This document shows, one piece after another, positions 36,701-45,700 of a DNA stretch of 64,000 bases (positions within the stretch are counted from its first letter, which is position 1; each line of letters begins with the position of its first letter). A model generated the notes under the pieces. It was not told the origin of the DNA. It saw only the letters and a list, made by a program, of their open reading frames with translations, and did no database searches. Source of the stretch: Echiichthys vipera (taxonomy: Eukaryota > Chordata > Actinopteri > Perciformes > Trachinidae); NCBI GenBank assembly GCA_963691815.1, contig OY829667.1:22456587-22520586 (forward strand), written 5' to 3'. Made by a program: the position numbers and the translations under genes.

Positions 36701-39700
36701 GCTACCATGCAGTAGTAATTAAAACAGGGGTTGAATCTTAATGATATATATACTTAAAAAGATGATAAAGAAAAGTTATTATGCACATGTGCACTCTGAT
36801 AGGAGTACTTCAGAGATGGTCTAGGTCACAACATGTACATGAGGTCCTGTTAACGATTTCCTAACATTCATTGAAATGAAATTCATTATACTTTTTCATG
36901 CTGAAACTATGGTGGCCTGGACAGCTCAATGTATTACAACCAAAAGCAAACAAAACACACAAGTAGAATGGGCAGTAACTAGCACATGAAGAACCCAGCA
37001 TCAAAACACATACATTGCATTTAGTAGAAAACACTGAAAATAAAACAGATACAGAAATTAATACAGAAGACAACAGAATAGATACAACGCCCCCACGCCC
37101 AGGCTTTTACTAATGACTTGTGTGTTCATCAGTTTTAGGTGTCTCCAGAAACATCTGTTGTGTTCTGTACACTCATGTGGTGTTGTGTTTTGTGTATTTG
37201 CTTGTTTTTTTCAGATGAAAAAAGAAATGACAAATTGAACGAAAGCCAATTGACAAAGCACTTGTTCGTTGTTTTAGTCTTTTTTGGGGGTTCCAGCTTC
37301 AAAACTTGAGTTTGATGCTTTTCTTTGGCTTACATCACAGGAATTTATATATCTTTGGGTTTTGTACTTTTGGACGAGGTCATGTGTGTACAATTATGAG
37401 GAAAAAAATCAACTAAAATGATTTTAGCAAATGGCTGCAAATTAACAAAGTGTGAACATTTTAAGGGGGTCTGAATACTTTCCGTACCCACTGTATATAG
37501 ATGGGGAAAAAAGAGAATGAGGAGGAGTGGTTGCATTTCTATGGTATTAAATAGTTATGATGAATATAAATATTATTAAAAGTGGAACGATATTGCACAT
37601 AGTAAACAGTAAATGGAATGATATTGCACATATATGATATAGCACATAGTAACGTACGAATACGGATAAAGACATGGCGGTACAGTGTCAGGTTTAAGAA
37701 TGGCAGTTATGTGTGGATCTTATTTTGCGTGTTTATTGTGGAGATAGCACTGGGAAAGAAGCTACAGTGCCTTGCGAAAGTATTCGGCCCCCTTGAACCT
37801 TTTAACATTTCGCCACCTTTCAGGCTTCAAACATAAAGATATAAAAGTGTAATTTTTTTGTCAAGAATCAACAACAAGTAGGACACAATCGTGAAGTGGA
37901 ACGAAATTTATTGGATACTTTAAACTTTTTTAACAAATAAAAAACTGAAAAGTGGGGCGTGCAATATTATTCGGCCCCCTTGCGCTAATACTTTGTAGCG
38001 CCACCTTTTGCTGCAATTACAGCTGCAAGTGGCTTGGGGTATGTCTCTATCAGTTTTGCACATCGAGAGACTGGAATTCTTGCCCATTCTTCCTTGCAAA
38101 ACAGCTCGAGCTCAGTGAGGTTGGATGGAGAGCGTTTGTGAACAGCAGTCTTCAGCTCTTTCCACAGATTCTCGATTGGATTCAGGTCTGGACTTTGACT
38201 TGGCCATTCTAACACCTGGATATGTCTATTTGTGAACCATTCCATTGTAGATTTGGCTTTATGTTTTGGATCATTGTCCTGTTGGAAGATAAATCTCCGT
38301 CCCAGTCTCAGGTCTTTTGCAGACTCCAACAGGTTTTCTTCCAGAATGGTCCTGTATTTGGCTCCATCCATCTTCCCATCAATTGTAGCCATCTTCCCTG
38401 TCTGTGCTGAAGAAAAGCAGGCCCAAACCATGATGCTGCCACCACCATGTTTGACAGTGGGGATGGTGTGTTCAGGGTGATGAGCTGTGTTGCTTTTACG
38501 CCAAACATATCGTTTTGCATTGTGGCCAAAAAGTTCGACTTTGGTTTCATCTGACCAGAGCACCTTCTTCCACATGTTTGGTGTGTCTCCCAGGTGGCTT
38601 GTGGCAAACTTTAAATGAGACTTTTTATGGATATCTTTGAGAAATGGCTTTCTTCTTGCCACTCTTCCATAAAGGCCAGATTTGTGCAGTGCACGACTGA
38701 CTGTTGTCCTATGGACAGACTCTCCCACCTCAGCTGTAGTTATCTGCAGTTCATCCAGAGTGATCATGGGCCTCTTGGCTGCATCTCTAATCGGTCTTCT
38801 CCTTGTTTGAGATGAAAGTTTGGAGGGACGGCCGGGTCTTGGTAGATTTGCAGTGGTCTGATACTCCTTCCATTTCAATATAATTGCTTGCACAGTGCTC
38901 CTAGAGATGTTTAAAGCTTGGGAAATCTTTTTGTATCCAAATCCGGCTTTAAACTTCTCCACAACAGTATCTCGGACCTGCCTGGTGTGTTCCTTTGTCT
39001 TCATGGTTCTCTCTGCGCTTTAAACAGAACCCTGAGACTATCAAAGAGCAGGTGCATTTATACGGAGACTTGATTACACACAGGTGCATTCTATTTATCA
39101 TCATCAGTCATTTAGGACAACATTGGATCATTCAAAGATCCTCACTGAACTTCTGGAGTGAGTTTGCTGCACTGAAAGTAAAGGGGCCGAATAATATTGC
39201 ACGCCCCACTTTTCAGTTTTTTATTTGTTAAAAAAGTTTAAAGTATCCAATCAATTTCGTTCCACTTCACGATTGTGTCCTACTTGTTGTTGATTCTTGA
39301 CAAAAAATTTAACTTTTATATCTTTATGTTTGAAGCCTGAAATGTGGCGAAATGTTGAAAGGTTCAAGGGGGCCGAATACTTTCGCAAGGCACTGTATCC
39401 CAGAGACTTTTTGTCTGTGTTTTGTGTGACCTGTAACGCCGGTCGGAGGGCAGCACGTCATACAGGTAATGGGATTTGTCGTTAATAATGTTGCCAGCTC
39501 TGCTGAGGAAGCGGGAGCTGGCAATGTCCTCCAGACTGGGCAGAGAGCAGTCAGTGATCCTTTGGGAATGTGTTAATCCCTCCCTGCAGCGCTCTCTTGC
39601 CCCCTGCTGTGCAACTAGCAGAACACGCCAAAACGCAGTAAGTCAGTATCGTCTCGATGATAGCTCGGTAATAGGTGACATCAGCTTCTCCTTCAGGTTG

Positions 39701-42700
39701 TTTTTCCTAAGCACTCCCATGGAAGGGGCCTTTTTCACCACCGCCTTGGTGTTAGCAGTCCAGGAGAGGTCGTCAGAGATGTGCACCCCTAAGACTCTGA
39801 AAGAGTGCATTCGCACAGTCCACGTTGATGTAGAGCGGGGCTGGGTCTGCCCTGCCTTTTAAATTCCACAATTATTTCTGTTGTTTTTGTGGTGTTCAGT
39901 GTGAGACTGTTCGCTGAGCACCACGCTGTCAGTTCTTTGACCTCATCCCTATTGAGAATGATCAGACATGTGATAATTTGGGAGGGGTCTGAGCCTGGCC
40001 GCCATGTTGGAATCCTACGCTACTGGTTGCCAGGGCAACACTGCACCAGAAAGTGCTACAGTATGGAGTTTGAATCACAACTTGAAGCACATAGACGTAA
40101 TCATTGCGTTTAAACTGAGATATGACGAGACAATTGTGAAGAAATGGAGAAGAATAAGGCAAAAGAAAAGGGTCATTACAGGGACAAGCTTACAACCAGC
40201 GCCGAGTAGAGGTATTTAGAATAAGGCAAAAGAAAAGGGTCCTTACAGGAACAAACTTGCAACCAGGGCCGAGCAGAGGTATTTAGAATAAGGCCAAAGA
40301 AAAGGGTCCTTACAGGGACAAACTTACAGCCAGGGCGAGCAGAGATATTAGAATAAGGCAAAAGAAAAGGGTCCTTACAGGGACAAATTTACAACCAGGG
40401 CCAGGCAGAGATATTTAGAGAAGCTGGCAGATAGACGGTGTTGATCCATACGAGCAGTGGGAGTCTGTTGTGGATTTCAAAGTTGATAAAATCAGTTCTG
40501 GTTAGGCTAGGGCTATGAACAGTGTGAGCAGGGGTGAAAGGAGTTTCTATTTCTATCATATTGACCAATAGTGCGCACACTATAATATATAATGTGTTTT
40601 TTTCAGTCTACTTATAAAGCATTCACTAGAAACTCTTATCACTCAAGTACTTTTTATCACACTGCTAGTGTGAAAGTCTCAGACTTTGCAGCAAACATCT
40701 GTCTGCTAAAACACTATGATTACCAGCTGAGCACATTGGCACAAGATCTGGTTGAGCAGTACATGTGCTGCTCGCTCACTGTCTGAATTTGCAACAACTG
40801 TATGTTCACTAAAACACTTTGGGAACCAGCTGCATGTTAGCAAAGGATGGTTAAGCAGTACGCGCACTATCTCGCTGTCTGTATTTCGAGTGAAACGCTG
40901 CACTGAAGGTTCAGACAATTCAGGGACAGTTCAGAACGAGTCACATGCAATGTATAGTGGGGAAAATGTGTTGCTTCTGGTTATTTGATGTTAGCAGGTG
41001 TGCTGTCATACTGAATATGCAATTTTTTTTAAGGCAGTATATTTTTCTTTCCGGTATGGAAAGAAATAATTTAGTTGTATGCCGTACTGGCCAGTATCGG
41101 CTTACCTTCACCCCTGAGTGTTAGACAGAGCAAGATGTAAATGTTCTTGTTAGGCTCAAGCTATTAATGTAGTGAATGCAAGGTGAGTTTGCAGGTCCCT
41201 GCCAAAATGGGGAATACTATGATGGGCGCTGTATCGTGATGACACATTCTCAATAGGCTGAATCATCTCCACCTGAGTTCAGCCCAACCAAGGTGGTGTT
41301 GTCTGCAAACTTAAGACTCAAGACAATTAAACTTGAGCTGGAGGTAATGATGAGGGACATTTTTCAGTTTTATGACATCTTATAAATCACAAATTCGTTG
41401 ATTATCAGATAATTCTATCATTGATATTTGCTTAGGTTTCATAACATACAATACATTTTGTCAACAGACTGACATAACCGGTGTATTTTCTAGTCCACAG
41501 TTCACATCCATCAAAGCTGAAAAAAATCTATTTTCATGGCAACACATGAAGTGTTTGTAACTGTGCAGGAGCAGCTCTCCAAACAGATGGAGGAGCTGCA
41601 GGCAGAGAGGTATAAAACTGAAGCTCACATCCAGTCTTTGAAGAAACGCAAAGCAGATCTCTCTGTAAGTATGGAACTAGTGCTTCGAATACACACATAT
41701 CAGACCACCAACAAGGAGGACTGCAGTAGGCTGATGACATAAATACAGTCCTTTGCTGTGTATTCAACATCTGTCACTCCTGCTTTTCTGTTCCCTCTGA
41801 AGAGGAGCACAGAGGTGATGAAGCAGCAGGTTCGAGAGCGCTTCGAGAACATGCAGTGTGTACTGAAGCAGGACGAGCAGGTCGTCCAGGACTGTCTGGA
41901 GCTGGACCTGAGGCAGACCAGGACCCGACTGGACCAGGTCCTGAAAAGTTGGAAACACCATCAGGACCACATCACTAAGGCCATCAGCAGCATCCAGAGA
42001 GCCCTGAGTGACAGCCCTGCGGCAGAGGAAGACGGGAGGGTCTGTGCCCTTAACGTGGTTTCAAAATATAAGAGCTGAAGGTATTTTTCTGCTGTTTAAT
42101 CAGTATTTCTGTTTGTCTCATCTCCAGGGTCATTCTGAGAATGTGAGGTAAAACTACAATATACCATTCAATGAAAAGTTCCCAGCTCCTCCTGTACAGC
42201 TTTACTTCACACCTCTCTGTCTCATTTGTATCTCTGTGGTCACTCTCAGTCCTAAGAAGCCAGATGCCTCTGAGGAGCAAATTCAACTGAATGAAGAGAG
42301 ATTTGAAAGGCTCCTAAAAACATTATCCTCCATCTCCAGACACCTAAAGGCTCAGCTGCAGAGAAAGACTCTACTGCTAGGTACTGAGGCCCTTAATTCT
42401 CCATTATAGCAATCTCACACACAAGCAAACTCATTTAGTAGGGTGGCTAAAAATATTAATTCATCAGTGCATTGCAATATAATATTTCCCACTTCAATAT
42501 CGATTCAGAAGATCCTGAAATTGATTATTTCGGTGGTGTAGTGGTTAGCACTGTCGCCTCACAGCAAGAAGGTCACAGGTTCGCATCCCGACCTCAGCCT
42601 TTCTGTGCGGAGTTTGCATGTTCTCCCCGTGTCTGCGTGGGTTTTCTCCGGGTTCTCCGGTTTCCTCCCACAGTCCAAAGACATGCATGTGTTAGGTTAA

Positions 42701-45700
42701 TTGATGAGTCTAAAATTGCCCGTAGGTGTGAATGGTTGTCTGTCTCTGTACGTCTCTATGTGCCCTGTGATAGACTGGCGTCCTGTCCAGGGTGTACCCC
42801 GCCTTACGCCCGATGTCAGCTGGGATGGGCTCGAGCACCCCCGCGACCCCGACCCCGGGATAAGCGGTTGAAGATGAATGAATGAATGAATGTTATAATG
42901 AAGCCTTATTTGATTGGGGGCTCTGTGGGCAGCTTTCTCTTTGTATGGAGGCCCTACTCAACCAAAAAAACGGTTATTCAAACACAGGACTTTGACCTAG
43001 ACAAGATTGGGGGGTGGCCGTTCATTTCCAGGTGCATGTCTTGACACTACCCAGCGCTATAAGAATGACCTGCTGTGAACTTGTTTGCAGTCACACTGAT
43101 GTATGGCCAAAGGTCAAAATCATCAACAAATCTAAGGATTCTATGTGTCATTTCAGATTCATACCCTATGGTGATTGACGGGCAGACGTGCCACAGCCAG
43201 ATCTCGGTGACCTCAGAGGGGCGAGGCATGTCCTTCTCAGGCTCTGCCCATTCATCCCCGGAACATCCACTTCAGTTTGATAAAGTGTGCTGTGCTCTGG
43301 GCTCGTGTCCTGTCACATCTGGTCAGAGTTACTGGGAGGTGGATGTCCGCTGCTGCTCTGCCTGGGCGGTGGGCGTGGCCTATGCCAGCCTGGAGAGGAA
43401 GGGTCGAGACAAGGGCACCAAACTGGGCCGAAACAGGAACTCCTGGTGCGTGGAGCTTTGCAACGGCCATCTTTCTGCTTGGCACAATGACCGGCGCTTG
43501 GCGTGCCAGGGAGCTGGGCAAATGCCGCTGGGAAAGGTTGGAGTGTGGCTGAATTATGACAAGGGCCAGCTCATGTTTTACAACTCGGACACCATGGCTG
43601 CCCTGCAGAGGTTCTCCGCAGCTGTGACGCCCGTGTTTGACAGAGCTCATCACCAGTTCACTGAGCCTCTGTACCCTGCCATACGTTTCCTGAGACCACC
43701 AGAGAACCAGATGTGGCCAAATCACCTGGAGCTCTGTCACCTCAACACTCCATGATACTGCAGTCACTACACAGGCAGCCAGATGGACTCTATTTGAATG
43801 TCTTGCTAAAGATGATGTGTGCATGTCTTATCTGTGCATGTACCATATATATAGCATTACATGAGAGCAGCTGTACAGTAGAATACAACATGATACATGA
43901 GGTGCGTTTCCATTAGTTTCCGGAAAGGTGTCGAGTCTATCTCACCGAAACGCCCCTAATTTGCATGAGAGTTGCACAAGCGGCCGTTTGGGGGCAGGGC
44001 AGTTTTTTTCCCCTGAGGGAAGCCCGGTTGCTGATGTGACGTGTGGTAGAACAGACTCCACAACAACAGGGCGAAGTAGAGCAGGCACTTTTATACAGTG
44101 GTGTAGAAGAATGAAACACACACACAAGTCTGTATTTCTCACTTTGAGGAAGAGCGGCACACCGCTGTATTACTGATCAACAGCGATCCAAACCCATTCA
44201 GAATGATCCATCACCTCCAGAGTCTCCTAAATCCCTATGGGGCATTTTTTGTAATGGAAACATGGCAAGTGAACGAACATTTGAGAGGGCGTGGCCTGAA
44301 ACTTTCTGAGCGGCCACATTTTACCCTGATAGAGACACACCTATGATAACAAATCAGACAAACTGACCTGAAGTCAATGTCCAGCAGCAGACTCTTTATT
44401 GGCTCGTGTTTCTGCTCCAAGTTTCGCAACTTGATCAGCTCCTGAAGTCTGGTACAAACAACAATCATCACTCACTAAAAATGAAATACATGCAGGACAC
44501 GTGAGACATGACCTGTGTCACAGGACACGCACAAAAAAAAAATTTGGGTGAACTTTCCCATTAAAGACAGGATGGCCCACCATAATTGTGATGAAAATTG
44601 ATGTTCTGGTATCTACAATTATCCACCTCAATATCTGCCTCACCTGGGGGTGCCCACACACAGCACCTTCATGTATCCCAGAGCAGCCAGTGTGTCCAGC
44701 AGAAAGTGGGAGCTGCGGTCGGTGAACAAATACTGGGCGTTGCTCTTTTTGTTGTCGAGAGGACGAAGCAGCACACTGGGCCTCCTCAGCTGGGCTGTGG
44801 AGACGGCTGTGGTTCTGTGAGAGGAGTGGGCCTCATGCACTCCTGGCAAGAGCAAAATCTGACAATCCTGACAGAACTTCTTCTCATCCAGCGGGAGGGA
44901 GGCAAACTTTCTAAAACTGAGGGACAAGTTACAGCCCTTTCAGAAAGTGTAAATTAATATGCTAATATTCTGATGGTGTGAATAGAGACAATAATAGCAA
45001 ACTGTGTAAATAATCGGTGTGGCTTTTTTTTTAGTAATCAAGTACATGTACTCAACATACTTTCCAGACATCACACGTATTAAAGTTTAAAGTTAAAGCT
45101 TAAAGTTGTAGGGGGAGAGCCGGTACGATTGCAACATGGGACAAATGTAACACTGCGATTTCCTGGAAAACCATGCAAGTCGGACACATCAAATTTCATC
45201 AGTCCCTTCAGCACGCAAGACTGACCGACTCCATGAATTATCATGTAATGCCGTCATACCGTTCAAAAGTTATCCCCGCAAACCTGTTTGTGAATGAGGA
45301 AAGTCAAATCTTTTGTGTGGTGATTTTTTTTTATAAACAGTTGTGTTTTTTGTTTCATGTCATAATAATATGACTAAACAACAGATGAATTATTACTTAA
45401 ACTTGTCCTAAAGTGTGCAGTGTCAGAGTTTTGAAGTTTAAAGGCAAGAAAGGTTTAAATGTCAGTGGTCCATGCATAATTGGAGTCAAATTGCGTGATC
45501 AAAATCACAGAATTAATAAATGAATTAATAAACAAATTAATGATTGTTTTGCAATGAATGACAACTGCTTTGAATAACATATTTTTAATGAAGAAAACAT
45601 GTTTATAACATGCATCAACACATTAATCACCACAGAGAGAAAAAAAAAAGCCAATAAATAATTATAACTGTATCAATTAACATGACTTGGGAGGGAAATA

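Larger units (their letters stand above)
37496..39960 (-). mobile_element. Rex1/Babar-like LINE relic, split by a Tc1 insertion
   Basis: Minus-strand decayed sequence at 39960-39405 keeps the RT C-terminal region (SLTLNTTKTTEIIVEF near 39920, then a CLGKTT/RRS-type linker). A 3' UTR follows across 39404-39396 and 37762-37496, with repeated TATTGCACAT motifs. Removing the Tc1 element restores a continuous GAAGCTGT(A)TCCCAGAGAC-type stretch. The copy is 5'-truncated and full of stops. Confidence 0.6.

Noticed and set aside
42528..42600. A functional tRNA gene
   Set aside because: A and B boxes are present but the cloverleaf does not close and the sequence continues into a SINE body.
42472..42885. 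137-codon plus-strand frame in the nested gene's intron
   Set aside because: It is read-through of the tRNA-derived SINE, not an exon.
43252..43824. 190-codon open frame on the minus strand opposite the SPRY exon
   Set aside because: Shadow of the GC-rich B30.2 exon, which has the recognisable domain and splice sites on the plus strand.
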